Below, piece by piece: positions 7,930 to 15,800 of a stretch of DNA of 45,315 bases (position 1 is the stretch's first letter; every line of letters starts with the position of its first letter). A model generated the notes under the pieces. The model was not told the DNA's origin, did no database searches, and was given only the letters and a program-made list of their open reading frames with translations. The DNA lies in the NCBI GenBank assembly GCA_040755215.1, contig JBFMBG010000019.1:1-45315 (forward strand), written 5' to 3'. This stretch comes from JAIMBK01 sp040755215. Lineage in GTDB: Bacteria > Bacillota > Desulfotomaculia > Desulfotomaculales > Nap2-2B. A program made the position numbers and the translations under genes.

Positions 7930-8409
7930 ATGCGGGTTGGTTTTGGCTACGACGCTCACCAGCTGGTTGACAGGCGAAAGCTCTTTTTAGGAGGCGTGGA
8001 GGTTCCTTTTGAAAAGGGGCTGGCCGGCCACTCCGACGCCGACGTTTTAACCCATGCCATCATTGACGCCCTTTTGGGGGCCGCGGGAGCGGGCGATATC
8101 GGCCGGCATTTTCCGGATACGGATGACCGGTATAAAAACATTTCCAGCCTCATTTTATTGCACGCGGTGGGTCGCCTGCTGAAAGAGCGGCGGCTGGAGA
8201 TAATCAATATTGATGCGGTAGTCGTGGCCCAGGCGCCGAAACTGGCCGGTTATTTGCCGGCCATGGAAGAAGCGATCACCCGCACCTTGGGCATTTCCGA
8301 GGGAAAAGTAAATATTAAAGCCACCACCACCGAGGGCCTCGGCTTCACCGGTTCCGGGGAGGGTATGGCCGCCTACGCGGTAGCGGCGTTGCAGGAGATG
8401 CAGGAGTGA
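7930..8409 (+). CDS. ispF: 2-C-methyl-D-erythritol 2,4-cyclodiphosphate synthase
   Basis: IspF forms the cyclic diphosphate in the MEP pathway with loss of CMP. The 159-residue protein is of family length, with the metal-binding DAHQL, the signature GLAGHSDADVLTHAIIDALL, FPDTD, and the C-terminal KATTTEGLGFTG. ATG 7930 gives the canonical MRVGFGYDAH and lies behind GAGGGGG; the upstream GTG 7903 is less likely. Unlike some relatives it is not fused to ispD, and about 180 bases containing repeats separate the two. Confidence 0.95.
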   Translation: MRVGFGYDAHQLVDRRKLFLGGVEVPFEKGLAGHSDADVLTHAIIDALLGAAGAGDIGRHFPDTDDRYKNISSLILLHAVGRLLKERRLEIINIDAVVVAQAPKLAGYLPAMEEAITRTLGISEGKVNIKATTTEGLGFTGSGEGMAAYAVAALQEMQE

Positions 8410-8419
8410 TTTCTTCGTG

Positions 8420-9166
8420 TTAAGATGAGATCCGGATTACTTCGTCAACCAGCAGGGGCATGATTTCTTCGGCCGGGCCCCGCAAAAAAATATCCGAAGA
8501 GAGCGCCCGTTCGGGGTTTACTTCGATGATCCTGGCGCCCGCGCGGCGGGCAAGGTACGGGATGCTGGCGGCCGGCTCCACTACGGCGGAGGTGCCGATC
8601 ACCAGCACCACCCGGCAGTTATGGGCTTCTTCGTGGGAGCGGGACAGGGCCGCCCAGGGAATCGGTTCGCCGAAAAATACCGCGTCGGGTTTTAAAACGC
8701 CCCCGCAGCGGCAGTGAGGGGGGAGCGGATCTAAAATTACCTCTTCATTTGGATATTTATTCCCGCACTTTAAACAAACCACCTGCCGGTTGTTCCCGTG
8801 AAATTCAATGACGTTGGTATTCCCGGCTTCCTGGTGCAGGCCGTCCACATTTTGGGTAATGACGGCGCGCAGGTACCCCAGTTGTTCCAGCCTGGCCAGG
8901 GCAAGATGAGCGGGGTTCGGGCGCGCCTGCTGGATGACGTCTTTGAATTCTTTTAACATTTGCCAGACCTTGGCGGGATTCTGCCGGAATGCCTCAATAG
9001 TGGCGTACTCTTCCGGATCGTATTTTTCCCAAAGCCCTCCCATCCCCCTAAACGCCGGGATGCCGCTGGCGACGGAAATGCCAGCACCGGTCAGGGCGAT
9101 GGTGCTGTTTTTCACGGAAACGATTTCCATCGCTGCGCTGCTTAAGAGCATGGATCTGTCCATCAT
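8420..9166 (-). CDS. NAD-dependent protein deacylase (sirtuin)
   Basis: This Sir2-family enzyme removes acyl groups from lysines using NAD. The 248 residues include the NAD-binding GAGISVASGIPAFRG, TQNVDGLHQ, the catalytic His in EFHGN, a zinc site with CLKC and CRCGG, and GTSAVVEPAA. It is the last gene of a minus-strand group, starting 15 bases after the TlpA-like gene, and converges on ispF with a gap of about 10 bases. A role in acetyl/propionyl control of metabolism is typical of the family, but no target is visible. Confidence 0.94.
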   Translation of the reverse strand: MMDRSMLLSSAAMEIVSVKNSTIALTGAGISVASGIPAFRGMGGLWEKYDPEEYATIEAFRQNPAKVWQMLKEFKDVIQQARPNPAHLALARLEQLGYLRAVITQNVDGLHQEAGNTNVIEFHGNNRQVVCLKCGNKYPNEEVILDPLPPHCRCGGVLKPDAVFFGEPIPWAALSRSHEEAHNCRVVLVIGTSAVVEPAASIPYLARRAGARIIEVNPERALSSDIFLRGPAEEIMPLLVDEVIRISS

Positions 9167-9181
9167 TTTTTCACCTTCTCT

Positions 9182-9781
9182 TCATAATTTTTTCGTTACC
9201 CAGTCCTCCAGGTCGGCCAGCGAATTTTTGCCCCACCCAACAAAACTATGTTCTATGATGCCTTTCTCGTTGATTAAAAAGTCGGTAGGTATCCCTCTTA
9301 CCTGGTACAGTTTGCCGGCTGTAAATTCGCTGTCCAGGAGGACGTTAACGGCAAGGTTATTTTTGCTTAAAAATTTTTTTAATTCCCCCGGGGGATCGCT
9401 GGAAACAAGGAGCAGTTCAAAATTATTTTGCCGCCATTTTTCCAGGTTTGGTTGCAACTGCAACACTTCCGTCACGCAGGGCCCTCACCCGCCGGAAAAA
9501 AAGAGCAGGGCTACTTTTTTGCCTTGAAAATCTTCTGGAAAAGCTACTTTTTTGTTGCTATTTAATTCCGGAAGTTTAAAGGAAGGGGCCTTTTCCCCGG
9601 GCTGCGGCCCCGGGGCGGGAGGTCCGAACCGGGCGCCGGCAGCCTTTTCTTTGGTTGTGGTTATTTCCGGAGAGGTTTCCCCGGCCTTTTCGGCGGGCGC
9701 TTTTTGTCCTCTGCAGCCGCCGGCGATGAGAAGCAGGGCCAGCGCAAGGGCAAAGAACGCGAAAATAATTTTTCCGGGCAT
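9182..9781 (-). CDS. TlpA-like thioredoxin lipoprotein, probable selenoprotein (UGPC)
   Basis: The gene reads as one 199-codon frame if the in-frame TGA at 9487-9485 is selenocysteine. The upstream part has a lipoprotein signal (IAGGC), a proline-rich linker and the redoxin start PGEKAPSFKLPELN. The TGA falls in FFSGG-(TGA)-GPC-VTEV, exactly where thioredoxins have the first cysteine of CGPC. The downstream part continues the fold with LLLVSSD and the cis-Pro loop VRGIPTDFLI. A SECIS-like hairpin follows the TGA. It would be an exported membrane-anchored thiol oxidoreductase. It lies with a 4Fe-4S membrane protein and a CXXC peptide, a plausible redox cassette. A nonsense mutation is the alternative, less likely because both halves are well conserved. 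Confidence 0.82.
9451..9487 (-). promoter_or_regulatory. Selenocysteine codon TGA with SECIS-like hairpin
   Basis: After the TGA at 9487-9485, a stem GUUGC / GCAAC with loop AGUU lies 21-34 bases downstream (9464-9451). The loop begins 26 bases after the codon and has a G in its second position. As I recall, bacterial SECIS models require a loop within roughly 16-37 bases and a G among the first two loop bases, which fits. Confidence 0.65.
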
Positions 9782-9888
9782 TTTTAACTGCCTCCTTTCC
9801 TCGTCAGAAACAGCAAGTAACTATTCAGTAACCCGCCGGGCATAGCCCGGCACTCACGTGGCTGCTCTTTGTTTTCCCCCCGAAAATA

Positions 9889-9972
9889 TCATTTACCATC
9901 ATTTACTATCGGGCTGGAATTGTCCGGCTCGCCCTCATTTTCATTGTTTATGGAGGGGACGGTAGTCCTCAT
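9889..9972 (-). CDS. Small peptide, MRT-x3-SINNENE family
   Basis: This is a 27-codon frame on the minus strand starting MRTTVPSINNENE, with GGGAG eight bases upstream of its ATG. It matches the small frame at 7794-7910: about 38 of 48 bases agree without gaps across the ribosome site and first codons, and 10 of 13 residues agree. It sits between the 4Fe-4S membrane protein gene and the TlpA-like gene. The function is unknown. Confidence 0.4.
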   Translation of the reverse strand: MRTTVPSINNENEGEPDNSSPIVNDGK

Positions 9973-10031
9973 GGGCAACTCCCATGCTTTTTCGCGGTGT
10001 TGGTTATACGTGTGTGGCCGTTCACCCTTTT

Positions 10032-10910
10032 TTACGGAAGGGTGCCGGTGCAACCGGAGTACGGCAGCGCCCCGGCGCGGCCGGCGGCGCTGAAAGTGAG
10101 CGCCCCGTTGGGGCAGGCCCTCGTGCAGGCCAAGCAGCGAATGCAGTCCGGACTGTTGGGCCGGCGGTAAACCGGAATATCCAGCGGGCAGCTTTTTCGG
10201 CAGGCGCAGCAATAGTTGCAGCGGCCGGCCGCCACTTCCAGGCGCCAGAGGCTGACCGGATTGAAAAGGCCGTAAAGCGCCCCTAAAGGACAGGCGGTCT
10301 GGCAGAAGGGCCGGTAAAGAAAGACCATCGCGACCAGAAAAATCGCCAGGATGGTCAATTTCCAGGTGAATAACGAACCCAGCAAGGCGCGCAGCTCCGG
10401 CCGGCCCAGGCCCAGCAGCAAACCTGCCTCCAGGGTGCCCGCCGGGCAAAGATACTGGCAAAAATAGGGAGCACCCAGGCCGTTTTGACCGATCCAGACA
10501 ACCGGCAACGTAACCGTTAAAATCAGGGTTGGATACTTCAGCCAGGTAAGGGGTCTGGGCAGGGAGTACTTTTTTAAACCCAATTTGGCGAGCAACTCCT
10601 GGATTAAGCCAAACGGGCACAGCCATCCGCAAACCAGGCGCCCTGCCGCCGCTCCGGCCAGGGTGATTAACCCCAGGACGTAGAAAGAGAGGCGCGGGGT
10701 TGGTGAGGCCAGCAAAGACTGCAGCGAACCGACCGGGCAGGCGGCCACCGCCCCCGGGCAGGAGTAACAGTTTAAAAAAGGAACGCAAAGCTGCTTCACT
10801 TTTCCCTGATAAATTGTCCGGTTGACAAAACCCGCCAGGTAACCGTTGGCCAGGAGGGCGGAAGCCAGTTGGGTCAGGCGGCGTCCGGCAGCCGGTTGCA
10901 GATTGTTCAT
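10032..10910 (-). CDS. Polytopic 4Fe-4S membrane protein (NapH/CcoG-like)
   Basis: This 292-residue membrane protein has several hydrophobic helices and many cysteine motifs. Mid-protein pairs CGWLCPFG, CQYLCPAG and CQTACPLG are the repeated C-x3-C-P signature of NapH/NosR-like membrane Fe-S proteins. The C-terminus has two ferredoxin motifs (CNYCCACRKSCP and CIRCLACTRACP) for [4Fe-4S] clusters. Such proteins move electrons across the membrane from a quinol or ferredoxin. It follows a CXXC peptide gene by 6 bases and precedes the TlpA-like selenoprotein, so it may supply reducing power to exported thiols. Confidence 0.88.
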   Translation of the reverse strand: MNNLQPAAGRRLTQLASALLANGYLAGFVNRTIYQGKVKQLCVPFLNCYSCPGAVAACPVGSLQSLLASPTPRLSFYVLGLITLAGAAAGRLVCGWLCPFGLIQELLAKLGLKKYSLPRPLTWLKYPTLILTVTLPVVWIGQNGLGAPYFCQYLCPAGTLEAGLLLGLGRPELRALLGSLFTWKLTILAIFLVAMVFLYRPFCQTACPLGALYGLFNPVSLWRLEVAAGRCNYCCACRKSCPLDIPVYRRPNSPDCIRCLACTRACPNGALTFSAAGRAGALPYSGCTGTLP

Positions 10911-10916
10911 GGATCG

Positions 10917-11051
10917 CTACCCGATCCCGATGCATTCTAAGCAGATGCGGATGGCCTTGGCCAGCACCTGATCGGCTTCGCCGCGGGCAAACCCGGCGGC
11001 CAGCATGACCAGGCCGGCAAGCATCAGGATAACCGAGATCTTTCTGTTCAT
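10917..11051 (-). CDS. Small membrane CXXC peptide (CD1871A-like)
   Basis: This 44-residue peptide has one hydrophobic helix and ends in a compact motif ICLECIGIG, giving a CXXC pair next to the membrane. I recall a family named after CD1871A with exactly this layout beside 4Fe-4S proteins. ATG 11051 has GGGAG upstream; longer in-frame starts at 11069 and 11099 have no site. It starts the minus-strand redox group and almost abuts the next gene. A thiol carrier or electron-transfer role is inferred from position. Confidence 0.75.
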   Translation of the reverse strand: MNRKISVILMLAGLVMLAAGFARGEADQVLAKAIRICLECIGIG

Positions 11052-11170
11052 GGTTTTCGCGGCTCCCATCTTCAGGCAGGCTTGATTTAAGGATTGCAAC
11101 TGGTTAACGTTGGGATTACATTATGATTATACTGTAACTTTATTTCGCCTTCAATAGCTGCGGACCTTTT

Positions 11171-11470
11171 TTAATTTTCACCGGTATTGTCGCCGGGATC
11201 GTCTTCGGAAAAGGAACTGATCATTTCCAGAGCCTCCGGGAAGTTTTCTTCCGGCACCCAGATTTCCACGGCCACCACCGGCCCCATGATAATTTTCAGG
11301 TATTGATCGATCCCTTTGTATCTGCGCCGGGTGGGGATTCCCCCGCCTTCCAGGAGACCGCTGATCATTTCGGCTTCCAGATCGTTGTGGGCAGTAGTTA
11401 ACTTTTTCCAGGCCATCTTCATCGCTGCCTTTGCCAGATCTTTGCACCGGCTGATTTTTCTGTTGGCCAT
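11171..11470 (-). CDS. DUF2007-like small protein
   Basis: This protein of up to 99 residues has the pattern LTTAHNDLEAEMISGLLEGG ... YLKIIMG ... VEIWVPEENFPEALEMI, typical of the DUF2007 family of putative signal-transducing proteins with a ferredoxin-like fold. Start codons at 11470, 11422 and 11416 are all possible; the family fold begins near MAWKKLTTA, so the true protein may be about 81-83 residues. The function is unknown. Confidence 0.72.
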   Translation of the reverse strand: MANRKISRCKDLAKAAMKMAWKKLTTAHNDLEAEMISGLLEGGGIPTRRRYKGIDQYLKIIMGPVVAVEIWVPEENFPEALEMISSFSEDDPGDNTGEN

Positions 11471-11580
11471 AGTTTATCCCGTTTGCGGGTCTCTTGTCAA
11501 ATACAAGGAATTCCGGGACGGGGGTAGAATAATTAGTAGAGAAGCTATTTAGCCGCGAATTTTAGAGGGAGGGGTTAAAG

Positions 11581-12165
11581 ATGACGGATGAACACATTTC
11601 TGAGCTAGGGACTACCGAAGAGGAATTGTACCGGCTGTTTAATGAAAGGGTTGCGACCGACAACCTCCGCAAGCATTGCCAGGCGACCAGGGCGATTATG
11701 GAAAAGCTGGCGGAGCGGCTGGGAAAAAACAAATTAATCTGGGGCTGGGCGGGGCTTTTGCACGACCTGGATTTTGAAGAAACCAAAGACGCCCCGGAAA
11801 AGCACGGCCTGGTGACGGCCCGGCTGCTGGCGGAGCGCGGGGTGAACGAAACCATCATTTCGGCAATTAAAGCGCATAATGCGGAAGCTCTGGGTGTGCC
11901 GAGGGTTTCTCCGCTTGACTACGCGCTTAGCTGCGGCGAAACCATTACGGGGTTGATCGTGGCGGCGGCCCTGGTCCGGCCGGACAAAAAACTGGCCGGG
12001 GTAGAGCCGAAATCCATCCGCAAGCGGATGAAAGAAAAGGCCTTCGCCCGCAACGTAAACCGGGAGACGATCATGCTTTGCGAGCACCTGGGGATGTCTG
12101 TTGACGACTTTATTTCCCTGTCTTTAGAAGCGATGAAAGGGATCAGCGACGAGCTGGGGCTTTGA
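11581..12165 (+). CDS. HD-domain phosphohydrolase-like protein
   Basis: This 194-residue protein of the HD superfamily has the metal-binding histidines in KHCQATRAIM, LLHDLDFEE (HD pair) and IKAHNAE. Its length and layout match small HDIG-type proteins often annotated as predicted hydrolases; the substrate is unknown. The ATG is preceded by GAGGGAGGGG. It is the last GC-rich gene before the base composition drops, so it marks the left edge of the accessory island. Confidence 0.87.
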   Translation: MTDEHISELGTTEEELYRLFNERVATDNLRKHCQATRAIMEKLAERLGKNKLIWGWAGLLHDLDFEETKDAPEKHGLVTARLLAERGVNETIISAIKAHNAEALGVPRVSPLDYALSCGETITGLIVAAALVRPDKKLAGVEPKSIRKRMKEKAFARNVNRETIMLCEHLGMSVDDFISLSLEAMKGISDELGL

Positions 12166-12782
12166 AAGAGCGCCGGGGAATGGTGCCGGTGGACCTTTTC
12201 AGCACCTTCAAAACAGTCTTGGTTGCAAATTGGTTGCAACCCTGAAATCAATGAAATTTGTAAGGCGCGATAGCCTTTTCATCAAGATTTTCCTGAGGGT
12301 TTTTGGTGTTGAACCGCCTGGATTTCTGTTACTTTTAGATCTGCCCGTTAGCCTAACCGGCTTAGGAAGTTTTCAAAGTCCTCCCACGTTATTCCAAAAG
12401 CCTTTACGTCGGCCAGGCTAAGAAGACTCAGTGAAAAAATGTTGTTGTAAAAGAAGGACTGGCAGATAATGACAACTTGAAGGTTGTTACCGATAAGGTG
12501 GTGTTTTTCCCTGTTCAGAAACTGTCTTGACAAATGGGTCCACCTCGGTTATAATTAGCCTCCATAAAAGTTTATTATCAATAAATAGCAGCCTATTTGG
12601 CTATTAACGCAAACAGAAAATTACTGCTATTAGTAGGATAATTGACGTAATATGTCGAAATATACAATACATGTTCGAAGGATAAAAATTTAAGATCTCA
12701 ACGGAATATTGTCTGTTTGTTTCTGTCGTTCCAGCAGAAATGGTTACCAAAGGACCACTGACTTTACTTTATCGGCGTTCTA
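12166..12782. other. Intergenic region at the left island boundary
   Basis: No intact gene is supported. GC content falls sharply across this stretch. A perfect consensus sigma-A promoter lies at 12527-12555. A short minus-strand frame at 12348-12533 ends in a gene-like tail, but I recognise no family and do not call it. Confidence 0.5.
12527..12555 (+). promoter_or_regulatory. Perfect consensus sigma-A promoter
   Basis: TTGACA (12527-12532), a 17-base spacer and TATAAT (12550-12555) are an exact match to the housekeeping consensus. No intact gene follows for about 500 bases; the first is the sigma-54 activator at 13074. It may drive that activator or be left over from a mobile element. Confidence 0.75.
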
Positions 12783-13040
12783 TTGAAAACGTGGATTAAC
12801 CTCTATCTATCAACAATAACAAAAAGAGTCAAGAAGCAGCTACCGTACCACCCGGCTTTAATGACAGATCTTGTTCTATGCCTCCTATCACGGCATATTT
12901 TCTTCCCGGAAGATCGCCGCCCGTCTTTACGAAGAAGTCGCCTTCATTGTCCGGGCCGGGGGAAATAAACCTGATTTTCGAACGATCAACGGATTCACGC
13001 GGCGGCATATCAAGTCCCTACCGCAATTTTTGTCCAATCT
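12783..13040 (+). pseudogene. Decayed IS1182/IS5-like transposase, N-terminal fragment
   Basis: Two overlapping frames together give the N-terminal domain of an InsH-like transposase: KKQLPYHPALMTDLVL in one frame, then after a +1 shift near 12870, FYASYHGIFSSRKIAARL and KPDFRTINGFTRRHIKSL in another. This pattern is diagnostic for IS1182/IS5-type elements. The catalytic DDE part is absent and the sequence runs into the sigma-54 activator gene, so the element is dead. Confidence 0.78.
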
Positions 13041-13073
13041 TAATCAAATAAAGAATTTGGGTGGGTTCTTAAC

Positions 13074-14519
13074 ATGCAAAACAAAGAAAAGTATCATCTA
13101 GACGAAATATCTTTATTTGATAAAAATGACACTTTATTCAACGATTGGTTAAATAATTGTATCAGTGAGGCTATTATGATTATTGATAAAGAAACAAGAA
13201 TTTTATATGTAAATTCACAATACGCAAAAATTACTGGTTATAATTTAGAGAAAGTGAGAGGAAAAAGGCTTTGCGAGATTGAACCATCAGCTTTTTTAAA
13301 TAGGGTCGTCCAGACAGGCCAGCCTGTCATCGGCCAGCACTATAAAATTAAATCGGCTAGGGGAATAAATGTTGTCACATTTGCACTGCCCATTTTTTAT
13401 AATCAAAAGATAATAGGTGGGATAGGTATTTTCAGGGACGTCTCTCAGATGGAACAAATTATGAATGATATGTTAAAAATGAAAGCTTTACTGGAGTATT
13501 ACCAAGAAGAATTAAATCTGAAAAGTTCTCTTCATACCGCTTTTGCCTCTTTAATAGGGGAGAATAGAGAGTTTATTAAGGCCTTGATCAAAGCTCATAA
13601 AGCGGCGAAAAGTAACGCTACGGTCTTAATCGAGGGAGAAAGCGGAGTGGGAAAAAATTTACTGGCTAAGGCGATTCACATATCCAGCGACAGAAAAGAC
13701 AAGCCTTTTATAGAGGTCAATTGTGCTGCCATACCCGAAACTTTACTAGAAAGCGAACTTTTTGGTTATGTTGGCGGGGCTTTCACTGGCGCTAGGCGTG
13801 AGGGTAAGGTAGGAAAGATTGAACTAGCCAATGGAGGAACCCTTTTTTTGGACGAAATTGGGGACATGAGCATTAGTATGCAATCTAAGATTTTAACAGT
13901 AATTCAGGAACGCGTAATTGAGCGGATTGGTGATAGCAAAAAGATACCCCTTGATATTCGTATTATTACTGCTACCAATAAAAACTTAAGGTCCTTAATA
14001 AATTCAGGAAAATTCCGTGAAGATCTTTATTTTAGGCTTAATGTTATACCCATTTTTCTTCCTCCGCTTCGTCGACGCAAAGAAGACATTCCTTTGCTTA
14101 TTGATTACTTTATCAAAAAATATAACCAAAAATATAATAAAAACGTAAATCTTTGTAAAAATACGCTTAAGATATTAAATTCCTACGATTGGCCCGGTAA
14201 TATAAGAGAACTAAATAATGTCATCGAACATGCAGTGCTAATGTGCACGGGAGGACTCATCCAACCGGAACACCTTCCCGAACCTTTTAACCAGAAATTT
14301 TTTAAATACCTGTCTTTTCTAGGGAATTCTACCAAGGACTTTCCAAAATTGAAAACTTTATTGGAAGAAGTTGAAAAAGAAGCAATCACCACTGCGCTTA
14401 AATTAGCCAATCAAAATCGAACCAAGGCCATGGAAATGCTAGGGTTGAGCCGGAGAATGTTCTATCATAAAATAAAAAAATATGGCTTAAATTTAAACTT
14501 AACAGAGCCCTCCCAATAA
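13074..14519 (+). CDS. Sigma-54-dependent activator with PAS, AAA+ and Fis-type HTH
   Basis: This 481-residue enhancer-binding protein has an N-terminal PAS domain (about residues 25-125), a sigma-54-contacting AAA+ ATPase with Walker A GESGVGKN near residue 188, the GAFTGA loop near 235, Walker B TLFLDEIGDMS, and a C-terminal Fis-like helix-turn-helix (NRTKAMEMLGLSRRMFYHKI). The PAS domain probably senses a small molecule. It sits directly upstream of three sigma-54 promoters with shared upstream half-sites and is the only such regulator in the window, so it is the likely activator of the island. No Shine-Dalgarno as strong as its neighbours' is seen. The coding sequence is very AT-rich. Confidence 0.93.
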   Translation: MQNKEKYHLDEISLFDKNDTLFNDWLNNCISEAIMIIDKETRILYVNSQYAKITGYNLEKVRGKRLCEIEPSAFLNRVVQTGQPVIGQHYKIKSARGINVVTFALPIFYNQKIIGGIGIFRDVSQMEQIMNDMLKMKALLEYYQEELNLKSSLHTAFASLIGENREFIKALIKAHKAAKSNATVLIEGESGVGKNLLAKAIHISSDRKDKPFIEVNCAAIPETLLESELFGYVGGAFTGARREGKVGKIELANGGTLFLDEIGDMSISMQSKILTVIQERVIERIGDSKKIPLDIRIITATNKNLRSLINSGKFREDLYFRLNVIPIFLPPLRRRKEDIPLLIDYFIKKYNQKYNKNVNLCKNTLKILNSYDWPGNIRELNNVIEHAVLMCTGGLIQPEHLPEPFNQKFFKYLSFLGNSTKDFPKLKTLLEEVEKEAITTALKLANQNRTKAMEMLGLSRRMFYHKIKKYGLNLNLTEPSQ

Positions 14520-14611
14520 AATTACGGATAATCCTCTCTCAGTACCTTTTTTTCCTTTCATTTCCCAAAGCAGGACAGGGGCAAGAAAGAATGCTTATGC
14601 CGGTGAAAGTG

Positions 14612-14680
14612 AACATTGATTCCGGTTCAAATTGATCATTGGTTCCGGTAAATTGATCATTGATTCCGGTTGAAATTGAA
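14612..14680. repeat. IS21-type terminal repeats
   Basis: Three imperfect copies of a roughly 20-base unit (core ATTGATCATTGATTCCGGT) lie in tandem at about 14612-14629, 14630-14650 and 14651-14672. Multiple short terminal repeats are characteristic of IS21-family ends. They lie just beyond the 3' end of the istA remnant. Confidence 0.6.
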
Positions 14681-14734
14681 CACTAGCCGGAGCGAAGCGA
14701 CGGCTGGCACATTTAATTTACCACGACCGACTAA

Positions 14735-15300
14735 AACTGCCAATGGTTTATGAGGTCGGAAATGCTCTCGTGCCAGTGCTCGACCGGAATTACCCAGCGC
14801 GCAGGCCAGATATGTTTTCCGGTATCCGGATAGCAGGGTTTTAAAACCCCGGTGCGCGGGTTATCGGGCACAATGATTTCCGGCGGGCCTTGGAAATAGA
14901 CAAAGGACCGGCAATGGGCAGAAATCCAGTGTGCTAAAATCCTGGGCCAAAGTGGCCTCTGCGTAGGTATAGTTGCTGGCCCCTGAGACGGCGATAAAAA
15001 GGTATACTTTTGCCGGTCTTTTGATCCACTACCGGCATGGTTTGCCCGGCCCAGTCAACGAACATCTTTGCGCCGGCCCGGTGAATCTGGCGCATAGATA
15101 CATCCAGTTGCGCTCGCCATTTATTATAGCGTTCGCAAAACTGGCTGTACATGAGGCCATCCGGGTACTGCTGTTATTTCGGATAGATTTTTTCTTCCGG
15201 GACTTTTTCGTCTATGTTTTCCGGTAGAGGCCAGGTTAAGCCGGCTGCCTTTGCCCGGTTAATAATCGCAATAACGGTATTGGGGGAATAGCTGCAGCTT
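14735..15300 (-). pseudogene. Decayed IS21-family transposase istA
   Basis: Reading leftward, fragments match IstA in order: an HTH piece YSPNTVIAIINRAKAAG followed by LTWPLPENIDEKVPEEKIYP, a stop and internal deletion, then YSQFCERYNKWRAQLDVSMR, AGAKMFVDWAGQTMPVVD, a frameshift, and PPEIIVPDNPRTGV with a further tail. The partner ATPase gene istB is missing. Stops, shifts and deletions make this a remnant. Confidence 0.82.
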
Positions 15301-15462
15301 TTCGCTGTTTATGTTGTTTTGCAAAAGAAGAGCCTCGCTGGCATTTAATCGGTCTGGCACTGGACTGTATTTGCTGCCCGGCCTTCTTTTTTTGTCCAAA
15401 GTGAAAGACTTTTCATGCTTTATCGGCAAAAGCCGCGAATTTATTTATATTCTGTTTTATCT

Positions 15463-15532
15463 ATTACAAATAGTATACAGTCTCGAAAAGCGATGTTTTC
15501 CAAACATCTAAAAAAGTGTTTACTATATGCAA
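15463..15532 (+). promoter_or_regulatory. Upstream activator half-sites for sigma-54 promoter 1
   Basis: ATTACAAATAGTATAC (15463-15478) and GTTTACTATATGCAA (15518-15532) are facing half-sites; the second matches the reverse complement of the first at 12 of 15 bases. Near-identical pairs with starts 55-57 bases apart lie before the other two sigma-54 promoters, about 90-100 bases before the -24 element. Confidence 0.75.
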
Positions 15533-15610
15533 CATTTTTAAAATAGTTAAACAACCAATTACATTTTTTGTTTTGTCCCAGTCATTGCACTTTAGTCCTC
15601 CAGCGGGAAC

Positions 15611-15626
15611 AGGCATAAAATTTGCA
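15611..15626 (+). promoter_or_regulatory. Sigma-54 promoter 1
   Basis: AGGCATAAAATTTGCA has GG at 15612-15613 and GC at 15624-15625, with exactly 10 bases between, as required for a -24/-12 promoter. It lies 175 bases before the first gene of the large operon. Confidence 0.88.
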
Positions 15627-15800
15627 AGTAACATTGAGGTGGAGACTAAAAAAACTTAAAACGGTTTCAGGAGGCTTTGTCGCAATGAAATTTATACTTG
15701 CTTAAGATGTCAGCCAGGTTAACCTTCACTATCATATTACAGTAAATGGTACGCGGTTGAAAAAGTCAAATTTAGAATGAATAAACGGGAGGTAAGAGTT

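Larger units (their letters stand above)
14520..15440. other. Non-coding stretch with IS21 remnant
   Basis: No intact gene is present between the activator and the first sigma-54 promoter region. The stretch contains IS21-type end repeats and a broken istA, listed separately. Its GC content is higher than that of the flanking island genes, consistent with a separate origin. Confidence 0.7.

Noticed and set aside
9889..10935. Long minus-strand frame (about 348 codons) overlapping the 4Fe-4S membrane protein
   Set aside because: It is an alternative frame of a clearly conserved gene, with proline/glycine/arginine-rich low-complexity composition typical of GC-rich shadow frames; only its last 28 codons (the small peptide) look meaningful.
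12348..12533. 61-codon minus-strand frame resembling the tail of an antitoxin-like protein
   Set aside because: No ribosome binding site or partner gene, and the resemblance is too slight to call.
14612..14680. Tandem repeats taken as a CRISPR-like array
   Set aside because: The units are contiguous and imperfect, with no unique spacers, and adjoin an IS21 remnant.
15311..15511. 66-codon frame between the IS remnant and promoter 1
   Set aside because: No ribosome site, no family resemblance, and it runs into the activator half-site.
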